A stretch of DNA of 64,000 nt. Source: Enterococcus silesiacus (GTDB taxonomy: Bacteria; Bacillota; Bacilli; Lactobacillales; Enterococcaceae). The position numbers were made by a program, and so were the translations under genes. Below are positions 7,466-17,324 of the stretch, in pieces. The notes beneath the pieces are model-generated. The model saw only the letters and a list, made by a program, of their open reading frames with translations. It had not been told where the DNA came from and made no database searches. The stretch covers positions 1,860,001 to 1,924,000 of the forward strand of contig CP013614.1 of the NCBI GenBank assembly GCA_001465115.1. Reading direction: 5' to 3'. How positions within the stretch are numbered: the stretch's first letter is position 1; each line of letters starts with the position of its first letter.

Positions 7466-10236
7466 TTAAAAATCACTTTCATCGCTGATATATTCAGTGT
7501 TTTCAAATAGAACATCATGAACATAAGAAAGTTCTGAATCTGGAATATTGACACTGTAGACTTTCTCTATGACACTAAATGCTTCTTTAATATCTCGCAA
7601 GTCTTTTTCATGACACTCCTGTAATTTGTCAAAACCACTATAGACTTCGATCGGTACATTGCGGATCAACCGTTCTACCAAACAACTAACATGAACATAC
7701 AAAGCTAACTTTCGATCATTAGTAATCCGCTGACCTAGACGTTCTTCTAACTGCTTCATAAAGACCTCGATTTGTTCAATGATTTTTTCTGTATCTAAAA
7801 TCGTCACAGATTGAATCACGCGATCAAGCGAAAAATTCCGAATCAACTGATGACTAAATTCTTCCTGAGAATCCAATACTAACTCTTTTTTCAACCAATC
7901 TAACAAGTTTTCGATCCCAATTCCTGCAATCAAATCCTCTAATGAAATAAACGGCACATTTTCCACGACCGGATTGGCTGTACCAACAATCCCAAGCACA
8001 TCATACAATGAAAATGCTTTTTCAAATTCAACAGGATCACGTAACTGACGAAACTCACATGGAATAAGCTTGACAAAAGTCGTATCTGGTAAACTCTTTT
8101 CAAGTAAATTACTGATTTGAACAGCCGTTCCAATACCTGTAGCGCAAGTCGTAAGGATGATTTTTTCTTTTTTAGTTTCCGGCTGAATGATTTCCCATTG
8201 AGACTGATGACTGCTTATCGCTTTAGCTGGGATTTCACCAAGTTGCTGTTGCCTTTGAATGCCTTCTCCCACTGCAATCGCTAAACTCGTCGTTACATTG
8301 TTCATCAATACGATAGGTGCCACAGTTTCTTTTGAAAAATAACGATGAATTTCTTTTAAAGAGCCCATATCAAATAAAATAATCAACCCGTTTGACGTAT
8401 CATTTCTCTCAATATATTGCATCAATTTCTCAGCAATTTTCTTTGGCGTAACATCTAATGGCATATCAAAGGATTGAAATAGCAGTTCATTCAACATCCG
8501 ATTCGCTACATTAGCAATACTGCTTGCCGTGGCGTAGCCATGTGCCACAATCACCGCTTTAGGATAAGACGTTTCTTTGGTATATCCTAGATTATCAATA
8601 TAAACAGATAAAATGATCCGATCCATACTAGAAACTTCAATATCCAATGACGTTTTCACCAAGTTTAAAATCTGTTCTGCATACCGATAACTATTTGGTA
8701 ACTTGGCTTTGATATCTAGTAACAAGGTCTCGATCAACTGAACCATCTCAATTTCTGGCAGCCAATCCACGTAACGACGTTGAAACAAGTAATGACTGAT
8801 CGCATAAACCAAACTACCATTGAAACTAATTTGATAGGCGGATTCAATTTTTTCTAGCATCTGCCGCACATGCTGGGTAATAAATAGCAACATTTCGTGC
8901 TTTTGATCTCTTTTGGTTTCAAATAATAAATAATCAAAAAGATAATCGATTTCCTTTGAAATCAAACCAACTGAGGCGTTGATTTCTGAATGATTATTCA
9001 CATAAGTTAGCAAGATTTTTTCATAGCTTTGAATAATTCTTTTTTGTTCTGGTTCACTTTCTTCAAGCAAATACTCCAAACTACTTTGACCATCGATTCT
9101 TAACAGTGATTCCGCTTCTGAAAAGTCAGTCTCCTGATTTTCTGTTAATAAATAATTAGGTAATGAATGCAAGGTGATTGGGATTTGTGTTTTCTCGTGA
9201 TTGATCGTAAAGCTTTTGGCTGTTATGATTTTGATTAAATTTTTTAATTCTCCTACATTTCCTTTATATGAACGATTTTCTAAAATTTTGATAACCTGTG
9301 GTGAAACGATCAACGGTTTCAAAATAGTTTGCTGTTCTTCAAAAAATGACCGAATGATCAGCTGTTTTCGTTCTGCTTGCGTTCGTTCATTGAGCGCTGG
9401 AATTTTGATTTGGACCGGAATTCGTCTTAAAAAAGTGGTTAAAAATGTGCTGTTGACCTCTTCTGTTGTGGCAAAAGCCAATCGACAATTAACAACGATT
9501 GGATGATTACTTTCCCCATTTTATAAATAATCCCTTGATCTAGAAAAGTGAATAATTTTTCTTGTCCTTCTGCACTTAAACGATGTACTTCATCCAAAAA
9601 TAAAAAACCGTCTGCCGCAGCTTCAAAGGCACCTATTTTTTCAGTATCCGCACCTGTAAAAGCTCCTTTTACATGACCAAATAAATGGCTAGTCAGTAAT
9701 TCTGGATTATCTGCATACTGAGCGCAGTTCACTGTGATAAAAGGTGCCTCACTCGTTAATAAATCGTTTGCTAAACAAAATTGATAAAGTAACTGAACTA
9801 AATAGCTTTTCCCTGTGCCACTTTCTCCTGTTAAAAGCAATGGCAAGCCACCATTGGGATAAAGTGCCGCCATTTTTAATTGCTCGATCGTTTGCGCTAA
9901 GCTACCTCGATTGCCGATCACATTCTGAAAGAAATCAATCTTCTTATCAAAAATCGGTTTTTCCTTTTCGATCTCTAATAAGTTTTGATAAAAGGAATTA
10001 GCTAGTGGATAATTTTGCAGTTCAAATGTTTTTTTATGAAAAAAGTAAACAGGACGTGTATTAACTTTTACTAAAATTCCTTCGTCCGCAAGCTGATTCA
10101 GATAATGACTCGCCGTATTTCGTTTAATCGAGAATTTTTCAGCAATATCGGAAGCGGAAAAAATATCGCTTACATTTTTAGGATTGAAAAAAGATGTTTG
10201 ATTTTTTAGATAGTCTAACAGTTTTTCTTTTAACAT
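7466..10236 (-). pseudogene. gfrR: LevR/GfrR-type sigma-54 transcription activator, frameshifted
   Basis: Two abutting frames together encode one PTS-regulated enhancer-binding protein of about 923 residues. Translation starts at ATG 10236 behind AGGAGG. In order there are an N-terminal helix-turn-helix (about 20-65), an AAA+ domain with Walker A GESGTGKS, the GAFTGA loop and Walker B FLFLDEVHR, then PRD1, an EIIA-Man-like domain (VIVAHGYATASS), an EIIB-like TTCATGIGTA segment and PRD2. The frame breaks at a CCCC run (9514-9517; GGGG on the coding strand): adding one G restores the expected MGESNHPIVVNCRLAFATTEE reading. The break sits inside the ATPase domain. It may be a true mutation, phase variation or a sequence error. 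Its target is the adjacent PTS operon. Confidence 0.85.
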
Positions 10237-10401
10237 ATGATCCCTCCTGCCTTTATCATAGCGAAGTTTTTCGGAAAAATATATCTCTTTTTTCATCAGG
10301 TTTGAAAATTATTTTCTTATTCTGACGATACGTTGACTATACGAGCAAAAAGTGAATTATTTGGCTCTGTTATTGAAAACACGATTGTGTTCGAATTAAA
10401 A

Positions 10402-10436
10402 AAAGATGTTCAGCTTTTAACAGCCCGAACATCTTT
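10402..10436 (-). terminator. Terminator of the methyl-cycle operon
   Basis: AAAGATGTTC and GAACATCTTT form the stem a few bases after the mtnN stop. On the minus strand a run of seven Ts follows. Confidence 0.8.
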
Positions 10437-10441
10437 ATAAT

Positions 10442-11149
10442 CTATAAATTATCTTCTGCCAATATCTGAATTAAGCGTTTCGTCTCTTGAAATGCATGTA
10501 ATGCAGCTTTTCCTAGATGCGTATCAAAAGACTCAGCTGCTTTAACTCCTGCAATGTCAGAAATTCCACGAATGTTCACGACAGGAATCTCATAAAAACT
10601 TGCGACTTGTGCGATTGCAGTGCTTTCCATATCAGAGGCTTTCACTTTCGGAAAACGTTCTTTCACCTTTTTTACGAACTCCAGCTCACTCATAAAGGAA
10701 TCAGACGTTACAATCACTCCCTTGTGTAAACTATAATCGCTAGGATGCTCCAAAGAATCAAAAATTTTCAACCATTTTTGACTTAATGGGTAATCACTTG
10801 GCATTTGCGGCACTTGTCCAAACGTGTAATCAAAGCCAGTCGCATCCACATCACTATAGGTAAGCTTTGTGCCATATACAACATCACCAATTTCAACCTC
10901 ACCTAAAAAACCACCTGCCGAACCAGTATTAATGATCACATCAGGTTGAATTGTTTCACAAAGCAGACTAGTTGAAGCTGCTGCATTGGTTTTACCAATC
11001 CCAGTTTCCACTAAAAATAACGCACAGCCTGGCTGATCTAATACTTCCTCGATCACAGTTTTACCCCGTTTTAAAATCGATTGTAATCGATAAGAATCAC
11101 GAAACGGTTCCAATTCTTCTTGCATCGCTGCTGCTATGACGATTTTCAT
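10442..11149 (-). CDS. mtnN: 5'-methylthioadenosine/S-adenosylhomocysteine nucleosidase
   Basis: The enzyme (Pfs) removes adenine from S-adenosylhomocysteine and methylthioadenosine, giving S-ribosylhomocysteine for LuxS. The 235-residue protein begins MKIVIAAAMQEELEPF at ATG 11149, seven bases after GGGAGG. It shows the GSAGGFLGEVEIGDVVYG core, and the ASDMESTAIAQVA motif with the catalytic Met-Glu and the NIRGISDIAG segment with the catalytic Asp. It overlaps the lipoprotein gene by four bases (ATGA). It shares an operon with luxS and a MetE-like gene, all probably under the T-box leader upstream. Confidence 0.95.
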   Translation of the reverse strand: MKIVIAAAMQEELEPFRDSYRLQSILKRGKTVIEEVLDQPGCALFLVETGIGKTNAAASTSLLCETIQPDVIINTGSAGGFLGEVEIGDVVYGTKLTYSDVDATGFDYTFGQVPQMPSDYPLSQKWLKIFDSLEHPSDYSLHKGVIVTSDSFMSELEFVKKVKERFPKVKASDMESTAIAQVASFYEIPVVNIRGISDIAGVKAAESFDTHLGKAALHAFQETKRLIQILAEDNL

Positions 11150-12012
11150 TGATCTGCCTCCCACAACTTCCCAACATCTTCTTGGACATCGACTTTCGTC
11201 CCACCAAAATGTTCTTGGATGTAGTCTTTGACTGCTTGATTATGATATAGCTCTGCTAGTTTTTTTAACGTTTGATCCTGTTGGCGATCTTCTTTTGTTA
11301 CTAAAACATTGATGCTTTGCTGCGTATTTTCATCGATTTCTTCTTTAAACAGGGCATCTTTCAACACATTTAAGCCACCTTCAAACGCAATTGTGTTACT
11401 GATCAAAGCCAGATCAACATCTTGCAACACTCTTGGACCAGTTGTATCATCGATCATTTTAAATTCTAACTGTTTGGGATTTTCAACAATATCAGATGAC
11501 GTACCTGTTCCGTTATCAAAATCCTTGGCCAGTTTGATCAAACCAGCTGTTTCCATCAATCTTAAGCCACGCGCAGTATTCGCTGGATTATCAGCGATTG
11601 CAACGACAGCTCCATCTTTAATATCCCCGACTGATTTGTATTTATCTGAATAAAGCCCCATCGGCTCCATATAGGTTGTCGCAATCGGAACTAATTTTTG
11701 ATTACTGTCTTGATTGAAACTTCTTAAATAGCCTAACGATTGAAAAGCATTCACATCAACCTGTTCCTCAACCGTGGCATTATTTAGTTGAGGACCGCCA
11801 TTGATCTCTTTAACTTCTATCGTTAAACCAGCTTTCTTGGTCAAATCTGACTCTGCAATAAATCGCCAAATATCGGCGTCACTGTCTACTGATCCTAAAA
11901 CGATTTTAGTTGTTTTATCTGGTTCTTCGCTTGCCTCTTGTTTATTTTGACTATTACAAGCTGTCACTAAAAATAACGCCGCTAACAGGCTAAATCCAAT
12001 CCACTTTTTCAT
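11146..12012 (-). CDS. MetQ/NlpA-family substrate-binding lipoprotein
   Basis: The 288-residue protein has a signal peptide ending in the lipobox LVTAC (Cys19). The mature part reads KIVLGSVDSDADIWRFIAE and then INGGPQLNNATVEEQVDVNAFQ, the NlpA/MetQ pattern of methionine-binding proteins. It lacks adjacent metN and metI genes, so its ABC partners must lie elsewhere. Its place between luxS and mtnN and behind a probable Met T-box points to uptake of methionine or a related sulfur compound. D-methionine or another ligand cannot be excluded. Confidence 0.82.
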   Translation of the reverse strand: MKKWIGFSLLAALFLVTACNSQNKQEASEEPDKTTKIVLGSVDSDADIWRFIAESDLTKKAGLTIEVKEINGGPQLNNATVEEQVDVNAFQSLGYLRSFNQDSNQKLVPIATTYMEPMGLYSDKYKSVGDIKDGAVVAIADNPANTARGLRLMETAGLIKLAKDFDNGTGTSSDIVENPKQLEFKMIDDTTGPRVLQDVDLALISNTIAFEGGLNVLKDALFKEEIDENTQQSINVLVTKEDRQQDQTLKKLAELYHNQAVKDYIQEHFGGTKVDVQEDVGKLWEADQ

Positions 12013-12054
12013 GACTGCCTCCTTTAACTATTTACTATGATTCAAATGCAAAAT

Positions 12055-12528
12055 CTAAACTACTTCTCGCTCAAAAGCCGAAACGCTGATTCCTTGATCT
12101 AATACTAATTTGGCCCATTCTTTTGCCGAAAAAAGAGAATGATCTTTATAATTCCCGCAACTTTTTGCATCCGTTCCCTGAACATCTGACCATTGAATTT
12201 CTGTTACGATTTGAGTCAACGTTTCTTTTAAAGCTTGTGCCACTACTTGCGCGGGATAGTTGCCCCAAACAATTAAGTGAAAACCTGTACGACAGCCAAA
12301 TGGAGAAACATCGATGATTCCGTCCAAACGATCACGCAATAGATCAGCTAGTAAATGCTCTAACGTATGAATCGCTGCTGTCGGAATCTCTGCCTGATTC
12401 GGTTGAGCAAAACGCAAATCGTAATTCGTGATTTCGTCTCCTTTCTTCCCAACCTCAGTTGTAATCACACGAACATACGGTGCAATTACTTTATTGTGAT
12501 CTAATGTAAAACTTTCAACCTCTGCCAT
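12055..12528 (-). CDS. luxS: S-ribosylhomocysteine lyase, autoinducer-2 synthase
   Basis: LuxS converts S-ribosylhomocysteine to homocysteine and DPD, the AI-2 precursor. The start at ATG 12528 gives [14 protein letters not shown] and a 157-residue protein, the usual family length; upstream in-frame ATGs are less likely. The zinc ligands appear as HTLEH (about 54-58) and a later cysteine in [10 protein letters not shown]; the catalytic Cys is in FGCRTGFHL. It lies 29 bases after the MetE-like gene. Confidence 0.97.
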   Translation of the reverse strand: MAEVESFTLDHNKVIAPYVRVITTEVGKKGDEITNYDLRFAQPNQAEIPTAAIHTLEHLLADLLRDRLDGIIDVSPFGCRTGFHLIVWGNYPAQVVAQALKETLTQIVTEIQWSDVQGTDAKSCGNYKDHSLFSAKEWAKLVLDQGISVSAFEREVV

Positions 12529-12557
12529 GAAACTCATCCTTCCAATCAATTATTTAG

Positions 12558-13670
12558 TTAACCCCAAACCTCATTCGCCACATCTATAACTAATGATAGT
12601 TTTTTCCACTGATCTTCCTCAGTCAAAATATTGCCTTCTTCTGTCGAAGCAAAGCCACATTGAGGACTTAAACTCAAACGCTCCAACGGGACAAATTTAC
12701 TTGCTTCTTTAATTCTATTCACTAATGTTTCCTTCTCTTCTAATGTGCCATCCTTACTTGTAACCAAGCCTAACACTACTTGTTTATCTTCTGGAACAAA
12801 ACGTAACGGCTCAAAATTGCCTGAACGCTCATCGTCAAACTCCAAGAAAAAGGCCTCGACATTTTGATTGCCTAACAACGTATCTGCGACTGGTTCATAG
12901 CCACCAGAAGTTGCCCATGTTGAATGATAATTGCCACGACACACATGCGTTGTTACATGTAAATCTTCAGGTAAATCAACGATCGCATCATTATTTAAAC
13001 GTAAATATAACTCTTGCAGCGCTTGGGTATCATATTCCCCATTGGTCATCGTTGTCCAAAAATTCTTATCCACTAACATACCCCATGTACAATCATCCAA
13101 CTTAATATCCCGACAGCCTAAGTCATACAAAGCTAAAATCGTTTCCCGATATGCCTTAGCAATATCTTGATACAACAATTCCCGATCTGGATAAAATTCA
13201 TTGACCTTGTCTTCATTAGAACTGCGAACCAACTCCGCTAATAACTGGGCTGGCGCGGGAATACTTTGACGAACTGGTATCCCTTCAGCAATTTCTGCTA
13301 AAAATTCGTACTCCTCAAACACTGGATGTTCTGGATTAAAACTGATTTTTCCTGTTAAACGTGCTGAATCCGCTCGTGTTTCTTCTCCATGAAATAAATA
13401 CCCTTGATCCATCACATTATGCTCGATTCCGTTAAATCCCCAGAAAAAATCAAGATGCCAGTAACTACGGCGAAACTCACCGTCACTAATAACTTTCAGC
13501 CCGATTTCTTTTTGCTTTGCGACTAAATCCCGAATCGCTTGATCCTCAACTACTTTTAATTCATCTCCTGAAATCCCGCCAGAGGCAAACTCTTCCCGCG
13601 CTTTTTTTAACGATTCCGGACGTAAAAAACTTCCTACGATTTCATAATGATGTACTGAATTTTGACACAT
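12558..13670 (-). CDS. MetE C-terminal-like cobalamin-independent methyltransferase (YxjG/YxjH family)
   Basis: This 370-residue protein corresponds to the catalytic half of MetE, the length of B. subtilis YxjG and YxjH. It starts at ATG 13670 behind AGGGGG. Zinc-ligand motifs are seen as THVCRGN (about 240) and LSPQCGFAS (about 335), with FLEFDDE between them. An N-terminal IVGSFLRPESLKKAREEF is typical. It probably makes methionine from homocysteine with a methyl donor other than triglutamyl folate, though the donor is not known from sequence. It is the first gene of the T-box operon, so homocysteine made by LuxS could be recycled here. Confidence 0.85.
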   Translation of the reverse strand: MCQNSVHHYEIVGSFLRPESLKKAREEFASGGISGDELKVVEDQAIRDLVAKQKEIGLKVISDGEFRRSYWHLDFFWGFNGIEHNVMDQGYLFHGEETRADSARLTGKISFNPEHPVFEEYEFLAEIAEGIPVRQSIPAPAQLLAELVRSSNEDKVNEFYPDRELLYQDIAKAYRETILALYDLGCRDIKLDDCTWGMLVDKNFWTTMTNGEYDTQALQELYLRLNNDAIVDLPEDLHVTTHVCRGNYHSTWATSGGYEPVADTLLGNQNVEAFFLEFDDERSGNFEPLRFVPEDKQVVLGLVTSKDGTLEEKETLVNRIKEASKFVPLERLSLSPQCGFASTEEGNILTEEDQWKKLSLVIDVANEVWG

Positions 13671-13712
13671 AACTGATTTCCCCCTCATTTTTTAAATAGA
13701 AAACAAAAAAAT

Positions 13713-13985
13713 CCCTAGAAAAGTCAAAGACTCTTCTAAGGATGTAATAAACATACATGGTACCACCTTAATTTACAAAAATCGTGCGATTTTTGCCTCT
13801 ACTCTAATACGCCGCCAATGCTTGATATTAGGATTCTTGGTAACGGGAACAACCGTGCATCTCTAAAATCATTTCTCGAAATGCCCACTCAAAAGCCATT
13901 TTCAAATTCGTTTTCTTTCGCCTCTTTTCAGCTACCAAGGCTTTCTTTTAGAAATTCCACAGAATTTTACTTTCTTTTTCTACGT
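13713..13985 (-). promoter_or_regulatory. T-box leader, probable methionine specifier
   Basis: The leader of the MetE-like/luxS operon holds a canonical T-box core AAGGTGGTACCAT (13769-13757). A stem I-like region lies upstream, with GGTAGCTGAAAAGAGGC as its apical part. The downstream terminator is CCTTAGAAGAGTC pairing with GACTTTTCTAGGG (13741-13713), followed by seven Ts. An AUG at 13899-13897 in the loop GAAAATGGC fits a Met specifier. The UGGU tail-binding bases would pair with a tRNA whose discriminator is A, as in tRNA-Met. The T-box is clear; the specifier is inferred without folding. Confidence 0.88.
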
Positions 13986-14074
13986 GTTTTTTTATTTATT
14001 TTTAATTATAATAACAGATGAGGTGGTGGGTGTCAAATGGATAGATGAAGAATAACAAATATCTTTAGTTAACA

Positions 14075-15166
14075 TCAAGAAATTAAAACAGGATCATTCT
14101 CAAGCTCTTCTCTGTCGCTCTGAAGACTTTCCATATGTTTCTCAGTCATTCTAACCATTCTCATTGCAATTTTATCCCCATAATATAAACTAAAGTTTGT
14201 CTCCAAATAAACTCTCTTCTTTGATTTGGGTAAAATAAATTCCTTTTTACTAAAAAACTGTTTCCCGCTCGGGTGAACGGGTTCAATCATTGAATAGATA
14301 TATCTTTTTTTGGTAGATGTTAGCATACTCGTTGGCAATTCACAATTCCGATCTAAAAACTCAAGAATATTAATTAATTTGTCTGGCACACTTTTAAAAT
14401 TTTCTAGTATAATTATTGCTTCTTGTTCTAAGGGAGTCATATTTGTTTTTTCAACTACAGTTTCTTCTTTTAGCTCTTCTTCTGGTCTTTGTTCCTCAAT
14501 ATAGTTATCCACGAGTTTATAAATATTTGTATTTAAAACTTTAATTGTCTCTTGGCTTGAATATTTTTCCTTTCCAAACAATAAGAATTGAGATTCATTT
14601 TTTATCTTTGTCCACTCCATCTTAGCAACACAAAGTTGAAATTGCTCCATAATCTCTACGATAACATTTATTGTATTCTCATTAATAATAATTTCATCTT
14701 TTTTTATCTGTTCAATCGCTTCTTCTTTTTCACTTGTATTGACTTGCTCTATAATATACCTATTAATTGCATTCATAAAAATAAACATATGCGCTTCACA
14801 GTCATCAGGTTTCTTCATCATTTCTTTCTCTGAGCTAAAAGCTTCAAAACACTCTTTAATCCCCTTATCATTTCCATAAGCTTCAAAATCATTTGCTTTA
14901 AAACTCATAAGAACATTAATTCGAGATTTTTCCAGTCTTTTTCTGTTCTCTTTTACTAGACCTGCATTTTTTACGACATCTTCATTCATCAGTTCTTTGA
15001 TCTCGGATAAGTTTTCATTGTATTTGGCAAAATTTTCTTTTAATTGTGCCAACCATTTAATTCGGCTACTAGAAATATTGTTATTTTGAATATTCCTATA
15101 AGTTACAAATAATGTTCCCAACATTGTAATCAGTACTGGAACAATATAAATCAAAAATTCTGGCAT
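14075..15166 (-). CDS. Membrane-anchored coiled-coil protein beside a dGTPase, unknown function
   Basis: This 363-residue protein starts at MPEFLIYIVPVLITM, ten bases after AAGGAG. One N-terminal transmembrane segment (about residues 3-23) is followed by a long charged helical region (about 30-240) and a C-terminal part with LETNFSLYYGDKIAMRMVRM. No enzymatic motif is seen. It begins 25 bases after the dGTPase-like gene and is surely co-transcribed with it. A small N-anchor plus cytosolic coiled coil is common in two-gene defence or stress modules, but this role is inferred only. Confidence 0.65.
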   Translation of the reverse strand: MPEFLIYIVPVLITMLGTLFVTYRNIQNNNISSSRIKWLAQLKENFAKYNENLSEIKELMNEDVVKNAGLVKENRKRLEKSRINVLMSFKANDFEAYGNDKGIKECFEAFSSEKEMMKKPDDCEAHMFIFMNAINRYIIEQVNTSEKEEAIEQIKKDEIIINENTINVIVEIMEQFQLCVAKMEWTKIKNESQFLLFGKEKYSSQETIKVLNTNIYKLVDNYIEEQRPEEELKEETVVEKTNMTPLEQEAIIILENFKSVPDKLINILEFLDRNCELPTSMLTSTKKRYIYSMIEPVHPSGKQFFSKKEFILPKSKKRVYLETNFSLYYGDKIAMRMVRMTEKHMESLQSDREELENDPVLIS

Positions 15167-15191
15167 AAAAATCATTCTCCTTCAAATTATT

Positions 15192-16541
15192 CTAGTTAAA
15201 TAACGTATCATGTAATTTTTTGGCATAACCATCTGTCATATTACAAATAAAATCAACAGCCATCTTCAACCGATAATAATCCTTTTCAATGTCTAGGCTA
15301 TTTTCTGTTTCTCTTTTATATAACTCTTCGGCACTTCTTGGTAAATTGTTAAACAAACGTTCTTCATACTTATTCATTGGCTCCTTATCATATTTTAAAA
15401 CCACTGGAATAAACTCAGACAACAAACGATTGATAATATTAAAACCTAACACTTCCTGATCCAGTATTGTTTTTGTTTGAAAAACATATTCATAAGAAAA
15501 TTCTTTTAAAGCATGGAAGCATTTTACTTCATCACAATCTTCATTGATAATTTCACCATAAAAACTGCCAGACATAATTTCTTCATAATGATCAACAAAT
15601 GTTTTACTTGCACTTTGATAGACCTTTCTTTGTGTTTCTCTTAAAAATTCTTGGATTGCCGCTGCTTCTGAATTAATATTAATTAAAAATCTGTCCGTTC
15701 CAGTTCTCTCATCAATAAATGATTTTATTTCTCGATAACTATATAAACCATAGTTATAAGCATCTTCGATATCTGAAAATGTATAAGCTAAATCATCCGC
15801 CGCTTCAAGTAGAAAGACCAAAGGATGACGATTACCAGTTGTTCCAGTTACGACCTTAATATTTCTAAAAACCTGCTCTTCCGAAAAGAAATAACCAACT
15901 TTTTTTGTTAAAATATTCTTTTTATCTATTTGATCTGCACTAGCAGTATATTTAATTACCGCATCCAAAGTTGAAGCGGTCAGATTCATTCCTTTTTCTG
16001 AAGAACCATTATCATTATGTAACTTCGTCAACAAACGAATAGTTTGAGCATTGCCTTCAAACTGTAAGAAATCCTCTTTTTGTTGCTCAGTAAAAGAGGA
16101 CCAGCACTTTAGTAAAGGGGCGTTTTTACTGAACCAAATCCGAATCGCTTCTTCCCCAAAATGGCCAAAAGGAGGATTTCCAATATCATGAATTAGAGCA
16201 GCAGTTTCTAATAAACGGTAGCTCTCGTTTAATTCATCAATCACGATTCCGTTCTTATTTAATTTGGTGATGACAGATGTTAACAGATCTCTTGTGTGCA
16301 TCGCAACTTCTAAACTATGAGTCAAACGAGTACGAACAAAATCATTTCTTTCTAATGGAAAGACCTGAGTCTTATCTTGTAGACGTCTAAAAGAGTCACT
16401 TTTAATAACTCGACGATAATCACTATTAAAAGCTACACCTAAATCTAAAAGATAATTTTTGTGCGTTAATTTATCATTTGGACAAACTTTGTCGTTCTTT
16501 GAAGAAATTCTAAATGTTCCAACTAACCGATTCCATTCCAT
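15192..16541 (-). CDS. dGTP triphosphohydrolase-like HD-domain protein
   Basis: The 449-residue protein begins MEWNRLVGTFRIS at ATG 16541, nine bases after GGAGG. It has the family's N-terminal YRRVIKSDSFRRLQDKTQVF signature (about residues 41-60). The HD metal site is spread over RTRLTHSLEVA (His), LIHDIGNPPFGHFGE (His-Asp) and LLEAADDLAYTFSDIED (Asp). Such enzymes hydrolyse dGTP to deoxyguanosine and triphosphate; some act in anti-phage defence by draining dNTPs. It heads a two-gene unit with the membrane coiled-coil protein. The upstream region is AT-rich and holds toxin-cassette debris, so the unit may be accessory. Confidence 0.88.
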   Translation of the reverse strand: MEWNRLVGTFRISSKNDKVCPNDKLTHKNYLLDLGVAFNSDYRRVIKSDSFRRLQDKTQVFPLERNDFVRTRLTHSLEVAMHTRDLLTSVITKLNKNGIVIDELNESYRLLETAALIHDIGNPPFGHFGEEAIRIWFSKNAPLLKCWSSFTEQQKEDFLQFEGNAQTIRLLTKLHNDNGSSEKGMNLTASTLDAVIKYTASADQIDKKNILTKKVGYFFSEEQVFRNIKVVTGTTGNRHPLVFLLEAADDLAYTFSDIEDAYNYGLYSYREIKSFIDERTGTDRFLININSEAAAIQEFLRETQRKVYQSASKTFVDHYEEIMSGSFYGEIINEDCDEVKCFHALKEFSYEYVFQTKTILDQEVLGFNIINRLLSEFIPVVLKYDKEPMNKYEERLFNNLPRSAEELYKRETENSLDIEKDYYRLKMAVDFICNMTDGYAKKLHDTLFN

Positions 16542-16942
16542 TATTTGTAACCTCCATTTTCCTATTATTTTTTTAATCTAAAAAGATAGTTATTCCTAAA
16601 TCCCTTATTTTTGTGATAGTTCAGAATATATTATATCAAATAAACCCACTAATTGTAACTTATTCTTAATATTTAAAATCAAATTACAAACATTTAATAA
16701 AGATAACTTATTTTATTGTACATATATATAAAATTAAAAGTATAAATTTGATAAATTGATTAGTATCAAACATTTTATCTGTAACCTTTTTTTCATATTA
16801 CAAAGAGGCTGCTGATTGTAAATATAATCAAACAGCCTCTTTGTATATATAATTTTAAAGTGAATGTGCTTCAACTGGGAAAATTTAAAATCTGATCATC
16901 TTCATAAAGATGGAAATATATTTTCCGTACATACCTAATTGT
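16542..16942. other. AT-rich non-coding stretch
   Basis: No convincing gene is seen. The stretch is very AT-rich just upstream of the dGTPase-like gene and probably holds its promoter. It contains one strong hairpin, listed separately at 16801-16843. Confidence 0.6.
16801..16843. terminator. Bidirectional terminator-like hairpin
   Basis: CAAAGAGGCTG and CAGCCTCTTTG form an 11-bp stem around a 21-base AT-rich loop. It lies just downstream of the decayed toxin cassette, whose transcription it would end. Confidence 0.6.
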
Positions 16943-17077
16943 CTACTTATTTTTATACATGTCTAAAATGTAATTCTTCCCATCCTTATTCGCAGTAATA
17001 GACGTCCTTTTAGACATAACCTCCCCTGCTGTCAACGGATGATTCGCATAATATCTAGCAATTCCCATCGCTACCAT
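16943..17077 (-). pseudogene. Relic of a third LXG toxin cassette (linker and tip)
   Basis: A 44-codon frame from ATG 17077 includes IARYYANHPLTAGEV, closely matching IAGYYAKHPLTAGQV of the full-length LXG toxin, followed by a different short tail ending at TAG. The DNA just upstream (CCATAAAGTTCTATCTG) matches the toxin gene about 450 bases before its linker, so the copy is internally deleted. No ribosome site is present. It is best read as the remains of a recombined toxin cassette. Confidence 0.7.
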
Positions 17078-17125
17078 AAAGTTCTATCTGATTTTTTTTC
17101 CATTAATCGTGAAATTGTACATAAA

Positions 17126-17163
17126 AAACGGTATCAGTGATTTTTTACTCACTAATACCGTTT
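17126..17163 (-). terminator. Terminator-like hairpin after the SUKH immunity gene
   Basis: AAACGGTATYAGTGA-type arms (17126-17140 and 17149-17163) form a nearly perfect stem on the minus strand, about 160 bases after the immunity gene stop, followed by a short T run. Confidence 0.55.
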
Positions 17164-17324
17164 AAATAGTCTACAATTTGCTGACTGTACTTTAAAGAAT
17201 CATTCAAAAAGACTAGAAAAGTCCTTTGAAGTTTTATAAAATGGATACTGCTATCTTTTTTTAGCTATTGGTGACTTGATTAGTGAGTTCATCCTTACTA
17301 GTAAAGCGCCATTTTATTTCAAAA

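Noticed and set aside
13713..13985. An S-box (SAM) riboswitch for the methionine operon
   Set aside because: The leader contains a clear T-box core and tRNA-tail bases instead; the S-box conserved words were not seen.
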